The notes: generated by a model not told the origin, from the sequence alone. DNA of 64,000 nucleotides from Cynocephalus volans (GCF_027409185.1 NC_084463.1:111276133-111340132), one strand, 5' to 3'; numbered from the stretch's first letter, positions 21,830 through 34,379 are shown. A program made the numbers and translations.

Positions 21830-21955
21830 CTTGTTTTTTTTTTTTTTTTTCTTTTTAAAAATAGACTTTATTTTTTAGAGAAGTTTTAAGTTCATAGCAA
21901 AATTGAGCAGAAGATACAGAGTTCCCATGTGCCTCCTCCCCCACACAAAGGTGCT
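21830..21955 (-). mobile_element. L1M 3' end with poly(T)
   Basis: T18 at 21833-21850 marks a poly(A) tail on the minus strand. 'actttattttttagagaagt', 'tttaagttcatagcaaaatt' and 'acagagttcccatgtgcctc' match reverse L1M 3' UTR. Strongly 5'-truncated. Confidence 0.8.
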
Positions 21956-22044
21956 TGCTTCTGTTCCATTTCATTCCATTTCATAAATGAGCCTTTGCTA
22001 AATACTGGAAACACAGATATCCTCATTATTGTCACCATCAGTGT

Positions 22045-22195
22045 TCCAAAACTTATTTTACGTAATCTTTACAATGCCTTATGAGGTAGGTACTATTATT
22101 GCACCATTTACAGAAGAGGAAATTGAGGCATACAAGTCACATGGCTAGTAAATGTCAGGGTCAAACAGCCTATGCTCAGAGCCACTATGTATGTA
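22045..22195 (-). mobile_element. MIR SINE fragment
   Basis: 'acaatgccttatgaggtagg', 'tactattattgcaccattta', 'agaggaaattgaggcataca', 'agtcacatggctagtaaatg'. Confidence 0.9.
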
Positions 22196-23445
22196 GATGA
22201 AGAAGACCTTTTTGGCCCTTGAAGATCTTACACTTCAGTGAAGCACAAGTTGTTGATGAGGACTGGAGTCAAAAAGGAAGGCTAGAGCTGAGCATGGAAG
22301 GTTGGGTAGGATTTGGCAAAGCAGGTGGGAAGGTGTCGGGTGGAACACTTACTCTGTGCTTTTGATGTTTCCTTCTGTGTGGAGGATGTGTTAGTACTGC
22401 CCTCCTGGCCCTGTCTTGCCTGACGAGGATGAGGAGATGGGCATGCATAGCTCTGTCCCTTTCCCCCCGGCTGAGCTGCCTGTACGAAGTGTGAATCCAG
22501 CTGTGTTGCATGAGGCAGTAAGTTTCCAGGGGCAGGACTCCGTGTGGGGGATCTGTGGTTGCCCAGGGTTGCTCGTCTGCACTTCAGTCTCGGGAAGTCC
22601 TTTCCTGCTGCTTACCTAAGCCACATACTCCCGCATCAGCCTTTCATTAAGAAAGTTCCAACTTTTGTCTTACCTCTCAATAGATTGAGATCTCAGCTGG
22701 AGGACACAGCATTGCCATCTATGGGCCTATTTTATGCACAAGGTAAATTAGCAAGAGGAAAGAAGCTGTGCCCTTCAGCCCTCCAAGCCTTGTCCTGGCA
22801 GCATCCCAGCAGGCAGTGCTGAGCCTCAGGAAAAGGTTACCGCAAATTCCAGTGTCTTCCCTCAACCTTCAAAGTCCAGCTGGCCAGTAACCCCAGAAGA
22901 CTGCAGCTCTTCACTCTTTCCCACTATGAGCTCAACAGGACTTTTCAAGAGGAAAAAAGGCCTTCACTAGGATGGACGGTTCACCTTCCTACAGAGAGCA
23001 GAGCAGGGTGCAAGGAAGGGCCACACCCCCAGAAGCTGCCTGTCTGGCACAGACTGGGTACCTGGGAAGGAATCCCTGTAAAATGCCACAGAGAGCCTCC
23101 TGGCCTCTTTCCTAACCCCTGCTTGATCACTAAGGAGAGCCTGGGAGTGTGGGCTGTGCAGGGGGAAAGAGAGCTATCCTGGGTCCTGCCTACGAAACAG
23201 GTTCAGGTGATTGTGCAAACTTTTGGGATCTAAAAGTCCCATGCCACATTGAATTTCCCTGGGGCCTCCAGAGGCAGTGGGTGCCTCCCCACTCTTGCCC
23301 CAAGGGACCTCAAACTGCAGAGAGCCCCTGTCAGAGGACTCTTTGGAGGCACAAAGCCTTCATTTAATTGACTGTCTCAAAGCAGTTCATTTTAACATTG
23401 ATAGTAGAAGCAAGGCTCAGGTTGGTAATTGGTAATAAAAACAAG
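22196..23445. other. Unique sequence
   Basis: No repeat or exon recognised. The first 100 bp faintly resemble L2. Confidence 0.4.
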
Positions 23446-23449
23446 AAAA

Positions 23450-23706
23450 AGAACACTACTGCCAACTATTGATCATTTCTTATGTGCCAGGCACCATTCT
23501 AAACACTATGCTTATTTAGTCCTTGTAAAAATCCTGTGATGTAAGTACTAGCAGTATCCCCATTTTACAAAAGAGGAAACTAAGGTTTAAAGAACTGAAG
23601 TAACTTGTCTAAGGTCATACAACTGGTAAATGGCAGTTCCGGAATATAAACCCAGGAACTTTGGATCCATAGCCGTGCTCATAACCCTTAGTACTATATA
23701 ATATCA
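23450..23706 (-). mobile_element. MIR SINE, full length
   Basis: 'cttatgtgccaggcaccatt', 'ccattttacaaaagaggaaa', 'aacttgtctaaggtcataca' and 'catagccgtgctcataaccc' cover MIR from 3' to 5' in reverse. Confidence 0.95.
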
Positions 23707-23734
23707 CAATTTGAAGAGCCTTTGTAGAGTCTGT

Positions 23735-23872
23735 ATGTTAACCTGCTTACTGCAGCAGCTGAGGAAACTGAGTATAAATGACTTGCCCAAGGTAACACAG
23801 CTGGTTAGTGGTTAATTTTGAACCCAGACCCAGATCTTCTGGTTTCCAGTTTAGAGATCTTGACACAATACG
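23735..23872 (-). mobile_element. MIR SINE fragment
   Basis: 'ctgaggaaactgagtataaa', 'gacttgcccaaggtaacaca', 'ttgaacccagacccagatct'. Lies within 30 bp of the preceding MIR in the same orientation. Confidence 0.9.
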
Positions 23873-23879
23873 ATGTGAC

Positions 23880-26714
23880 CCCCATTTACACCAAAGCAAG
23901 TCTCAAGACATTGTAGCTAAAACTCAAGGTTTGAGCTGACTGATTGGAAAGGGCCAGAATTACAGTACAGTCTCCTGGCCTTAGAAGGTTAAATATTTCA
24001 TAACTCAGCCCAGGCACTCTCAGCTTTGGAGAGGGTATAGGCAACATGAAACAGCACCTCAAACTACAGATGACCTCTGCTTGGGCAGGGTCCAGGCCTG
24101 GGTCAACTAATGGCCTCTTGCACTTCTGCCCCCATTCCCAAGCCAGGGGAACATATCCTGGACAAGTGAGAAAACACAGCAATGTTTCCTCTGTGGACAA
24201 AAACATCTAAGGGTTTCTTCCTTCAGGCCAACAGGCTCCTGACAGATCACAAAGTGTAACAGGTTTTTCATGGGAGGCACGGGCTCTGATGGGAACAGAG
24301 AGCTCTGGTGTAAACAACCCTCAGAGAAGGAGTAAATCATCTCTTGAAATGTTCTTGGCAGCTGCTCACTCACTAACAAAAATAACCCAGCTTGGTATAG
24401 CTGTGGTCACTCAAAAACTACTCCAGAGACCCGGCAGTTTTCAAGGTGTGGCTCTGCTCTTGAGGAAGGCCTCAGCCACTGCTGGGGGAGAGTGGTGTGT
24501 ACCGGGCCTCCTTGGGGTGACGATGCAGGGGTGCCAGAGGGGCTGTGAACTGAGCAAGGGCAGGAAACAGCAGTGTAGAGCTCACCAGTGCCTTGTTCAG
24601 CTCAGCTCCCCGGTGACAGTGCTTGTGCCTAGCCAGGTGGGTGTTTGTGGAATGGCATTGAAATCAGTAACGGGAAAATCCCAAATTGAGGCTCAAAACA
24701 GCAAATTGCTCAAGTGTAGGAAGAGGAGAGCTGGCTTAGCAGAGGCCAGGACACAAAGCTTTGGGGAGCTTTAGCTGAGTGAATGCTCGTTATGAGCCAG
24801 CTAGGTGCCGTGGCTGTCAGCAAAGCTAATGAATCCATCCTAAGCCGAGCTACCGTCAGCTTCGATTCCAGATCAAAGGGGGTGTAATTCCCACAGGCTT
24901 TGCTTTGGTCAGCCCATCAGTCTGGATCTGAAAATCCCTGTCCGCTTCTGGGCTTCACATGTTTAAGGGAATTTGGCAAATTTGGATGTATTTAGAGAAT
25001 AAAGATGCAAAGATGACATGATATCAGCATGACATGCTTTCACCTGTCATGAAGGGATTGGGACTATATGAGCTGTAGACCATCAGTCTAGGAACCCGGA
25101 AGGGTGGGGAGATGGCAGTTGTTTTTGAAAATGTGAGGGGCTCTCCCGGGAAGAAAGAATCAGGCATTCTGGTTTGGACCAGAGGCAGCAGAGCTGAAGG
25201 AAGAGCATGAGCTTTGGAGCTAGACAGACTTGGGTTCCCATGCTGCGTTCTTCACATTTAATAGTCAAGCTACATGACTTTCTCAAGCTTCAGTACTAAA
25301 TCAGTAAAATGGAAACAGAAATGCTTGTTTTTCAGCATTATGGGTATTATATACCTAGCACAACACCTTCCCCTTAATGGCTGCCCAGGGAACTTTTCCC
25401 TTTCCGTTCAGAAGGGAGAAGCTTTGCAAAGGAGTATAAGGGCAGGAGGAAGGGTGTGGACCCAGGCCAAGAGCAAACTTTCTAACAGTCACAGCTGGTT
25501 TTGAAAGCTGACTGCTTTCTATGTGGCTTTGCTTATATATTTACATTTTTCTCCTAAAATAATGCTTTCTGTTTTATTTCCTTTTTTGCCTGTGTTATCA
25601 TATTTCCTAATATAAATTATTCAGCCACTTTTCATATTTTACTCTTTTAAAAATGGGAAACAGAGCTCACAAGTCCGAGGCATCTAGTCCTAAATACATG
25701 TTTATTTTCATCCAAGGGGCTGGTTGTTTCTCTGGTTAGCTCTGAAGAGGTCCTTTTAAATCTTAAAATGGACCTCCCATTCTGGATATGAATGACTCAC
25801 CTGAACTGAATGCCCCTACGGGGGTTGCCACTCCATCTCCCAAACCTCTGTCCTGAGTCCGGCAAAGTGTGAAAGGCCCGTATCTCTGCCCTGGCTCCCA
25901 CCAAGACAGCCAGCCTGACTCAAAGATAATTCAAGGGAGTTGAGAGACCTCTGTCTCCTCCTCTGTAAATGTGTGAATGGAAACCCATTCATTGTCCAGG
26001 CCTCAGTCAGTTTACCCTGGTGGGCAGAGTGTGGAGCCTTTATCTCCTAGACTCCTTGGAAGGAGGCTCCCTTGGAAGAGTAGGGCTACTATCCATGAGC
26101 AAAAGCAGGACAGTTCTCACTGACATCCTGTGACTCCCCGGAAGATGGCCAAGTGTAGAGCGGGTGGGTGCAGTCAGGAGAGGGTGTGGATTGTCGGCTG
26201 GTGATGATGGGCCCAGTGAGCTGCGTAGTGACCCATGGAGTTTGCAGATCAGGGGCCATTTACTTAAGGTGGTGTGAGGCAGCATGGTGGGAGAGAGTAC
26301 CTGTATTGGAGGGTGGTGTGGGGAGCCCAGGACTTGGTAGGAGGGCAGAGTCGAGAGTTGCCTCTGGAGGATGGATGAAGTCAGAAACAGGAGAGTGAAC
26401 AATGGGGCTCATGAACAGGGGGAATTAGAAACAGGATGGGACAAAGGCAAAGGGGCAGGACATATGGGTCAGGGCTGATCCCACGAGCAGTGAGAGAGGG
26501 CTGGAGGGTGTGGTGGGGGAAGGGATGGTGGATGACAGGGCCAGGAATGTGAAGAGCAGCCAAGGCACTCATCTCTGGATGTCCTCCAAGAGGCCCCACC
26601 GATCCCCATGACAGGAGAGTCCTGATCTCAGGTGTTTATCGTGGAGCATGTTCAAAGCAGGGTCCTGTCTTTGACATCCATGCCAAGCCTAACTGGGATC
26701 CAAATAAGGTCATC
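23880..26714. other. Unique sequence, about 2.8 kb
   Basis: No interspersed repeat recognised. A 161-codon plus-strand frame (24289-24774) has no family signature. 24810-25060 contains 'gatcaaaggggg' (LEF/TCF-like) and AT-rich motifs that could be regulatory. Confidence 0.4.
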
Positions 26715-27475
26715 TGGTATGTCTCTCATCTCTCTTTCCATCTCCCAAGCTTTTAGTTTTTTCCCTTTAAAGTTTTCTTGCTGAAGAAGCTGAGTCTTTT
26801 GTCCTTAGTTTCCCACAATCTGGATTTTGCTGCTTTTTTTTCTGTGGTGTCATTAACACGTCCCTCTGTCTTCTGTATTTAGTGTAACTAGGTAGATAGA
26901 TCTAGAGGTTCTGTCAGATTCAGGTTTGATTTTAGGTCAGTCTATTCATAGGTGGTTCATCGGGAGGTACATAATATCTAGTTGTTTCTTACTTGGTGAT
27001 GTTACAACTATTAACAACCATTGGCTGGATCCGTCAGTTCATCAGGGGTTGCAAGATGGTGGTATTCTGCTTCTATGATTTCTTCTTTGTTTATTGAATT
27101 AGAATACACTGATGGAGAAAAATTTCCCTTGATAGCCTATTTCGTTATCCTGAAGTACAGTCATATAGAAAAGGCAGAAAAATGCTCGGTTCTTCTCTTT
27201 TACTTACCAATTTGGAATGTGTAGGCATATTTGATGCCCTTCGGTTTGCTGTGGTGCTTATCCTCAGTGGTGCTCACGTTGTCTGGATAATTAGGAGGAA
27301 CTTATTCAAGTGACCTCTGAAGACCCTGTGCCACAAGCCTGGTAGTCTTTGATAGCTCCTTTTCTTGCTGGTATGCAAAGTGTTCCGGGCTTATCTTGTA
27401 CATTTCTTGCTCCCATCTGGAATTAGCCATTTCTCTAAGGATCCTTGCTGCTGCTGCCGCCTTTTTTTTTTTAAG
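26715..27475 (-). mobile_element. L1M (ME-like) 3' end
   Basis: Reverse L1 3' sequence: 'aagaagctgagtcttttgtc', 'ttcccacaatctggattttg', 'taggtagatagatctagagg', 'gattcaggtttgattttagg', 'atcgggaggtacataatatc', 'ttgcaagatggtggtattct'. Non-coding. Confidence 0.75.
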
Positions 27476-27559
27476 AGGGAAATGATTGTAAATGACTGTA
27501 ATTTGGGTGTTGGGTTTTTTATTAATACTATTTCTAATCATTTTAATCATTGTTTCTTG

Positions 27560-28640
27560 GCCTTATAAAGAGATGAAGCTGGAAAATATGTATTTATTAA
27601 AAAAATTAGATATACTATATGGCTTTTTAAAAAACTGATACTTCTAACTTAAATGCAAAACTATAATCTTAAAAAAGAAGCATCAATCTTATATCTGTAT
27701 CTTCTTTCATCCATGTCAAAAATCCAGACCTTCAGTGACATCAGTGTAATTGCTTATTGCTTTATCCCGTACGCCACATACAACAAACTGGGAATAGCAG
27801 TCGTAACCCTACCACTAACAATGTGACTCCTGAAAAATAGTTTAAGATTATTTTTAATTTTATAATATGTTTTCAAGTCACTTAGAATAGTTCTTCTCTG
27901 TGTGATTATGCCTCCAACATTATACACATTTAGTTTTGTTTCATTTTACTTTCAATTTTAGGGATTAGCTTTTGAAATTTAATTTTGTTTTACAGTTATG
28001 TAAAATATTTAAATGTATCAAAAGCCAAGTCTAAGACGTAAATTATATTCATAAAATGTAGTTTCTATTCCTGTTCTCTTTTTTTCTGGTTTATCCTTTG
28101 TCATTTGGATTTTTCCGCAAAACAGAGTCTGAGACAATGATTGTGTGCTGGTAATTAATTTTGAGAGGTGACCCCAGGGGACAGTAATGAGAGACAGAGG
28201 AAGAGGGAAACAGAAGGAAAGAAAAGCAGCCTAAGAATGTGTTATCCATCTGATGACTGTAGTGGGCACCCAGGCTCAAACCCCCAGAGGACCTCTGAGG
28301 AACTGTGTAGAATGTGCCTCAGAATTGTCCGCTCAAGACGTGGAAGATGGGAGTATTGATCCTCAGCCCCTGCGCTCTTGTCCCCTATTGGCAGAGGATT
28401 GTCCCAGAGGGTGTTAACTCTCTCGTACAAACTTCTTGGTGTGCTTATAAGCCAAAGTGGTTGCCAGCAGTAGCCAAGATATCTCAGGAAAATGCAGGAG
28501 ATATGCAGTGCAGCTTGGGCAAGAGGCTGGGTCAGGCTACAGGTGTGCACAGCTAGTTGCTGTAGCAGTGGCAGGATGGAGCTAAAGGGTGGCCTGTGAA
28601 AATGGAAGATGGGACATAGGCGTACAATGTATCCTTTCAC
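27560..28640. other. Unresolved old repeats
   Basis: 27560-28090 is AT-rich and may continue the L1 3' region ('gttttcaagtcacttagaat'). 28100-28640 reads like a diverged LTR ('caggctcaaacccccagagg', 'gaggaactgtgtagaatgtg'), but I cannot assign it. Confidence 0.3.
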
Positions 28641-29255
28641 TGCACATTAAAAAAAAAAACAAGTATGGGGAAATAGGTACACACATCCCCTCATTCTTAG
28701 ATAAATGGTAAAATAATACTATACACACTTTATTTCAACTTACTTTCTTCACTTAACCTGGTATCTTAGCGAACACTCCACAGTAGTAGATAGAGACCTT
28801 CTTTGTTCCTTTTCATTGGTGCCTAGGATTCCTTCAGACAGATATACCACTGTTTATTAAACCAGTCCCCCTTTGATGAGGATGTTTGGGTGGTTTCTAG
28901 CCTTTTGCTTTTATAAATACTGCTGTAATGAATAGCCTCATTCATTCATCTTTTTCTCTTCATATTTTTCCAGTGTTCCTTTAGAATAGACTCCTAGATG
29001 GAGGATTCTGGCTTAAGAGATGAATAAATGTCATTTTGGTAGATATTGCCAAATTCCCTTCCATAGAAGTTGTAACCTTTTGCATTCTCACTGACTATAT
29101 TTGAGAATGTCTGTTTCCCCACAGTCTCACCAACAGAATTTGTTGCCAAACGTTTGGATTTTTGCCAATTGGATGATGAGAAATGATGTCTTGATATAAT
29201 TTTAATCTCCATTTTCTTATACCAAGTGAGGTTGCACACTTTTTTTCATACTTTA
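28640..29255 (-). mobile_element. L1M 3' end
   Basis: 'tttatttcaacttactttct', 'atgtttgggtggtttctagc', 'ttttataaatactgctgtaa', 'attgccaaattcccttccat' and 'agtctcaccaacagaatttg' are the reverse of an L1M 3' UTR. Confidence 0.85.
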
Positions 29256-29479
29256 TTTCTCCAACTGAAATGAGCTCTCATTTCTTGGCTTTCACTTTAA
29301 GCCTCAGTTATATCTGGGCTTTTGCCTTGCAGGGTAAGCTGTGACTTCTTTGGCCAGGGGGATGATGAAGAGCATTTGGGGACACCTCTCAAGCTGGTGA
29401 CCTTAGCTTTGCCTCTCTGAGGCCTAGAAGCTGGAGATCAGCCTTGTCTGCCTGGAAACCAATGAAAAACAATAATTAG

Positions 29480-29706
29480 AACGGGCCTTACCCTTGTATA
29501 GCATTGCTCAGAAATCTCAGATGAATAGTTTTGCCTTCTCAATAACTTCATGAGGGGGTACTTTAACCTGTTTCACAGATGGAGAAACTGAGGCTCAGAA
29601 AGACCAAGTGACTCACCCAGGGTCACCAAGCTGAAGAGTGGTAGAGCTGCGTCTCTTTCTCGGGTCTGTTTGATTCCTAGGCCCTGGCTCTTCCCACTGT
29701 ACCAGA
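29480..29706 (-). mobile_element. MIR SINE
   Basis: 'acttcatgagggggtacttt', 'cacagatggagaaactgagg', 'accaagtgactcacccaggg' and 'ctaggccctggctcttccca' match reverse MIR. Confidence 0.9.
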
Positions 29707-32250
29707 GAGAACTTGAGTTTGACAGATGCTTTACTATTCAGGCTGCCAAGTGGAAACTCTGCAAGATGGATAATGAGGAAGTCATTTTTCAGGGAATCAA
29801 TGTGGATGAAAGATTAATTAATGAAACACTGCCAAAAGGAGGATGCCGCAGAGTCTGGTGTATGTTCCAGGAAACTCAGAGCACCAGGAGGAGGGGGGAA
29901 TGTGCTAGGGGAGAACGATCACAGGAGAGGAATGGAGGAGGCTAGAGATCTATGCTGGGCACTCAGAGATCCCCATCATCTGGTCTCGGGTGCTGCTATT
30001 GGGTGGCAGTGCTCATGGTTTAGCTCTGCTTAGAGGCTGGCCACCTGCCGGGCCCTCCTGTCTAAGTTGTCTGCTGCCTCCCGTGCCACACTCCAGGCAG
30101 TGGTCCCTGCAGGGAGGCCTGCCTGGTGCCGTACTGATCCATTTGCTCATCTCATGCTTGCCGGCCCTGCCTCCTGGTGCTGGCTCCTCTCTGGTTCTCC
30201 TTGCCTTCCTCTTGGACATTCCCAGGGAGGTCGTGTCATGCTGTGCAAAGTGTGCAGTTCTCAGAGGCAGGCAGAGCAGCATTGAATTCAGACCCCATTA
30301 CTTTTGTGCCACCTTAGGCCACTTACCCCGAACCTCCCTTCCCTCAACTATAACATGAGGACAACATACCTAGAAGAGTTGTGGCGAGGATGAGAGTGAG
30401 GTCTGGAAACCTCCTAGCCCAGTGCCAGGCCCTGGGGAACTGCTCAGGAAGAGGTGGCCATTTGAATCTTAGTGACTTCGCCTTGGCCCTTCAGGGGCAT
30501 GCTGCCTTCCCTGTCTGTGCTCCTCTCCAGCCTGGCTCTCAGAGCACATTGGCTCTGATATTGATTGGACTCTTGGGCATTGCTCCATCTTTTCCGTTCC
30601 TGGGGGAATCATTGCTTCTAACCTAACTGCCCTATGCTGGAAGAGGGGCTGGGTTGGTGGGAGGCAGGAAGGGCAGCTTCCCACTCAAGCCCTCTCTGGG
30701 TCTTGCTAACTTCCTGCCTTCCCGCTAACACCTGCCTGCTCTGCTCCCAGCCTGAGGGAGATGGATGCACCTCAGTGTGTGTAATCAGGTCCTGGCAGGA
30801 TCCTGTTCCAGGGTTGGAGCCCCCAGGCCATCCAGGCTGGTGCTCCTGGGCTCCTGCCAGGGGTCTCCACCCTGCAGACCTAGACTGTTACCTCCCTATG
30901 GCCCTTAGTAGAGCTGGAGATGGTCAAGCCTCGTGCCCTAGGACCAGGTGGGCTGGGCTGCTAGGGTGCAGTCTCCGGGCTCAATGATCTAATTCTCCTC
31001 CCTGAGGAACCAATTCTGGTCCCTAAAATGCTTGCAGAGGGAGATACCCTACCTGGCTCTCCTTCTCCAGCACAGCACCTGGCTGGCATGAGTGATAGTT
31101 AGGTAGGAAGACTCTGGGGGCATGGCAGGTCCAGGCCTGTGGGCAGTAGCAGTGCCAGGACTGATCAGAACTGGAGCTTGGCAGGACTACTAGGCCAGTC
31201 CCTGTGGTGGCTGCCAGGTATCCAAATGAAATAAGCCTAGTGCAGGATGGCATCACCATCCCAGGGCCTATGAGGAGGGGCAGCGGGCATCTCATGGAAG
31301 TGGTGAGCTCAGAGAAGATCAGAATGAACATGCAATATCTGTTGTCACTGCAACTGTTTCAGGTGGCTGGTCACAGTAGAAAGTGCAGGGGGAGGATCAT
31401 GGACCCTAGAGGAAATAATGGCAAGAGTGAGGCCAGGAGCTGTTCTGCTGCCTTGGAGACTGAGCTCTGGGGCACAGTCAGTTCCAGCAGAGAATGGACA
31501 TGCTGGGAAGAAAACGGGGGCAGTAGCCGAGTCTTATGGCCTGGGTCAGCATGATAGAGCTTTGGAGGAGCCAATGAGTTCATGAGAACATGGGGGTCCA
31601 GAGCTCTCTTGGGCCCACCTGCTGATAGGACTGAGACCCCCAACATTTTCCTCACCTTGGTTCAGAGAAAGCTCAAGGACTGGTCAGGGCTGAATGTGCA
31701 GCTGTTCTACTAGAGTGTTGACAGCCGGGAGGGGCTGGAGAAGGCAGGGTCCTCAGCTTTCTTCCACAATTTCTTGGCATAGTTCTCAGTTTCTGTTTCC
31801 CACCCAAGCTGGGTGCTTTCTCTGGCTGGGATCTGGGCTTGGGTTTTCCTCTTATATTGCCAGCCTCTTGGCATGCACATTAAAGCCAACAGAGCATCTT
31901 CTAATGGTGATGATGCCTCCAGGTGTGAAAAGTTCTTACGTATTCCAAGTGTGAAATGCTTCAAGCCCCCGAGGATCTCTGCTAGAGAAATGCTCACCTC
32001 TGAGCAGGGGCTGAGGTGGCAGAGGGATGGGGCTCTCCTGAAGTCCAGAGAAGGAGGAAGAATCATCAGACTCCCTCCTCTCAGGAGAGAACTGAATGTG
32101 AAAACATTAGATAGGCAGATGGGGCGGGGATGGAAATGGATGTCAGACACAGGAAATGATTGAGCAAAGCTCCAGGGCAACATGCGAGATGAGGAGGTGC
32201 CTGTGCAGAGCACGGTGACTCCCTGTGACGCGTGTGGGCGAGTCACTCAT
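29707..32250. other. GC-richer stretch, mostly unassigned
   Basis: Contains one probable MIR (30290-30440). Otherwise I recognise no repeat. The longest frame in the window, 178 codons on the minus strand at 31710-32246, has no domain and overlaps other frames on both strands. GC content alone does not support an exon. Confidence 0.4.
30290..30440 (+). mobile_element. MIR SINE fragment
   Basis: 'gaattcagaccccattactt', 'ttaggccacttaccccgaac', 'ccctcaactataacatgagg', 'agagttgtggcgaggatgag', 'cctagcccagtgccaggccc'. Confidence 0.75.
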
Positions 32251-32254
32251 CCAG

Positions 32255-32720
32255 CTGAGTGTTCTCTCAGCCGCTGCTGGGCACTGGCTCTGAGCCCTGG
32301 CCTGGGTGCTAGGGACTCGTAGAAGAAGAACTGTTCTTGCCGTCCAGTTAGCCATAATGTAATTAGAAAGGCAGACCAACAAATGGACAATTTCCAAATC
32401 ATGGGGAAAGCAGGGCATATTACGGGTGTGGAGAAAAGGGGGCCTCTGGCTCAGCCTGGGATGTAGAGTGATGGAGGCCGTGCAGGGAGGCCTTCTGGAA
32501 GATGAGGTGGCTGAGCTGCTTCTTAAAGGTTGGAGAAGCAGCTGGTGAAGAGGATTAGGAAGGGCAGGCCAGGCAGAGTGGACAGCGCGAGTGAAGGTGT
32601 GGAGGGGAACTTTGGACAACTACAAGACATTTGATGTCTTGGAGAATACAAGAGGCAGGGAGTAGCGTGGCAGGAATCAGGAGGTCGGAGACATCCAAGG
32701 GTGGGTTCTCTGGCTTTGGG
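32255..32720 (-). mobile_element. L2 LINE 3' end
   Basis: 'ggcctgggtgctagggactc', 'gaaaggcagaccaacaaatg', 'gggaggccttctggaagatg', 'gaagggcaggccaggcagag' and 'gcgcgagtgaaggtgtggag' follow reverse L2 order. Overlapping open frames are accidental. Confidence 0.7.
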
Positions 32721-32847
32721 TCAGCCCCTTGTCCTGGAAAAGGCAGGTGGAATTGGCCAGGCACAGAGGGGAAAGACTCTTCGACGGAAGTAACTTAGAA
32801 AACAGGGAGAATCCAACCCGTCAGGCTAAGGTGGTCCTGAGTTTGCT

Positions 32848-33070
32848 CAGAGGTTGACAAACTGTGGCCTGTGGGCCAAATCTGACCCACCACCTGCTTT
32901 TGTACCTAAAGTTTTATTGGAACATTGTCATGCTCATTTATTTACATGCTGCTTCTTGCTGCTTTTGTGCTACAATGTCAGAGTTGAGCAGTTACAACAG
33001 AGATTATATGGCCCACAAAGTCTAAAATATTCACAATTGGACCTGTTAAAGAAAAGCTTTCGCTAACTTG
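32848..33070 (+). mobile_element. hAT-Charlie-type element, second copy
   Basis: Same family as the split element at 5949, in the opposite orientation. 'cagaggttgacaaactgtgg', 'cctgtgggccaaatctgacc', 'aaagttttattggaacattg', 'gagttgagcagttacaacag', 'atggcccacaaagtctaaaa'. Full length, about 220 bp. Confidence 0.85.
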
Positions 33071-33561
33071 TGGTTTCAAGCAACAATCAGCTTGATGGTG
33101 GGGCTAGGAGGCTGGGCAGGCCGGCTAGCACATGTCTCCGGTGGTGTATTTGCAAGGTGGTCTTTGCTCAGGCCAGGCTGGTTCAGGCTGGGCTTGGGGT
33201 CAGCTGGGCTGGCTTTAGCAGCCACTGACATCAACAGCTACTGGCTTTAGCCAGTATTTTGAAATGTTGAGAAGAGCTCCAGAGAGCTTTGCCCTAATGG
33301 CACCTGGCTGGCAGAAGCTTTTTACTTGGGACACTTTAGAGCTACGTGGGTGCCTGTGTATTTGTGGGAGAACAACCCGGGCTCTCTTCAGGTGAAGTTT
33401 CCTTCTCTTTCAGGAGTTTTTGACATGGTATCTGGGTCTGGAGAAAGCAAGGGTTTGACCCTAGGAATTATCTGTGGTTGGACTCTTGGTTTATCAAATT
33501 CCATGGGTGAAGATCCCCACTTGCAGCATGGATCCTGACTTATAAACAGGCCTGATCCCTG
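33071..33561. other. Unassigned sequence
   Basis: G-rich at 33100-33220 with 'ggctggg/gggct' words. No family recognised. Confidence 0.35.
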
Positions 33562-34140
33562 GTCTGGTTTCTTGGAGCCATAGAATTAGTGATGGAAGGA
33601 TCCATAGAGTTATCTAGTCTAGTTGAACTCCTCTTCTGAAAGCCTTTAAATTCCTTAAGATTTTAGTTACACAACATTCCTTCCAAAAGACCATCAACCC
33701 TAATACCTCTGTTGACTTTGCTATTGCTCCAAGCAACCCATTCCATCACTGTGAAGTTCTAGAAAAAAAAATGTTTTTCTAGAGCTCCTTTTAGGCTGTC
33801 CCAGCTGTCACTCAGGGAGCCACACAGAACATAATTCCCTTACTCCATGACAGCCTTCAGATTTCCAAAGTAAGCAACTATGCCCCAAGTCTTCTCTCCA
33901 GGTTAGTTAGCTGCAATTCTTTTACCTTTGTCGGGTTACCAGGCCTTTCTGGACACGCAGATGCCTACCAATATTCTACTCAATGTATAGCACCCCAAAC
34001 TGCTCACAACAATCTAGGGGTGTTCTGACTTGGGTCTAGATATCACCAAAGGTCAACAGACTTTCTCTGGAGTGCAACTTTCAGCATCCCATGACCCGCA
34101 AAGACTGATTCCTTTGACGCCCAGGTTGAGACCCATTTCA
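33562..34140 (+). mobile_element. L3/CR1-type LINE fragment
   Basis: 'ccatagaattagtgatggaa', 'agcaacccattccatcactg', 'ccaagtcttctctccaggtt', 'gcacccc...aactgctcacaac' and 'ggggtgttctgacttgggtc' match the ancient mammal-wide CR1/L3 3' region. A small hairpin (tctagaaaaa / tttttctaga, 33758-33783) lies within. Confidence 0.65.
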
Positions 34141-34300
34141 GGCTCACTTCTGGTGAAATATCCCAGCAGAGTGCTTGGCTGAGGAATGTGTTAGGTACCT
34201 TAGAGGATCTGGTGCCGAGAGAGTGTTGGAGAACTTCAGGGGATTGAAAAAGAGAATTAGACCATATCTGTGTATGACCAGATCATCTTCACAATATTTA

Positions 34301-34379
34301 CAAGGTGTCCTCAAAAAGTTCACAGAAAAATTTGTATTCATTTAATTTCATTTTCCACTAACTTTTTGAAGTATGCTTA
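34301..34379. mobile_element. Palindromic mini-mariner (MITE)
   Basis: About 79 bp of near-perfect inverted repeat: left arm 'tcctcaaaaagttcacagaa', right arm 'tccactaactttttgaagta'. Almost no interior remains. TA dinucleotides lie at or near both ends, as Tc1/mariner elements require. Confidence 0.75.

Noticed and set aside
24289..24774. 161-codon plus-strand frame in unique DNA
   Set aside because: No motif, signal peptide or family likeness. Splice context cannot be judged. Treated as chance.
31710..32246. Longest open frame in the window, 178 codons, minus strand
   Set aside because: No domain or recognisable family. Other long frames overlap on both strands, there is no promoter or CpG island, and the composition is ordinary for GC-richer non-coding DNA.
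32143..32619. 158-codon minus-strand frame
   Set aside because: Lies in the L2 3' region, which in L2 is mostly untranslated, and has no reverse-transcriptase motif.
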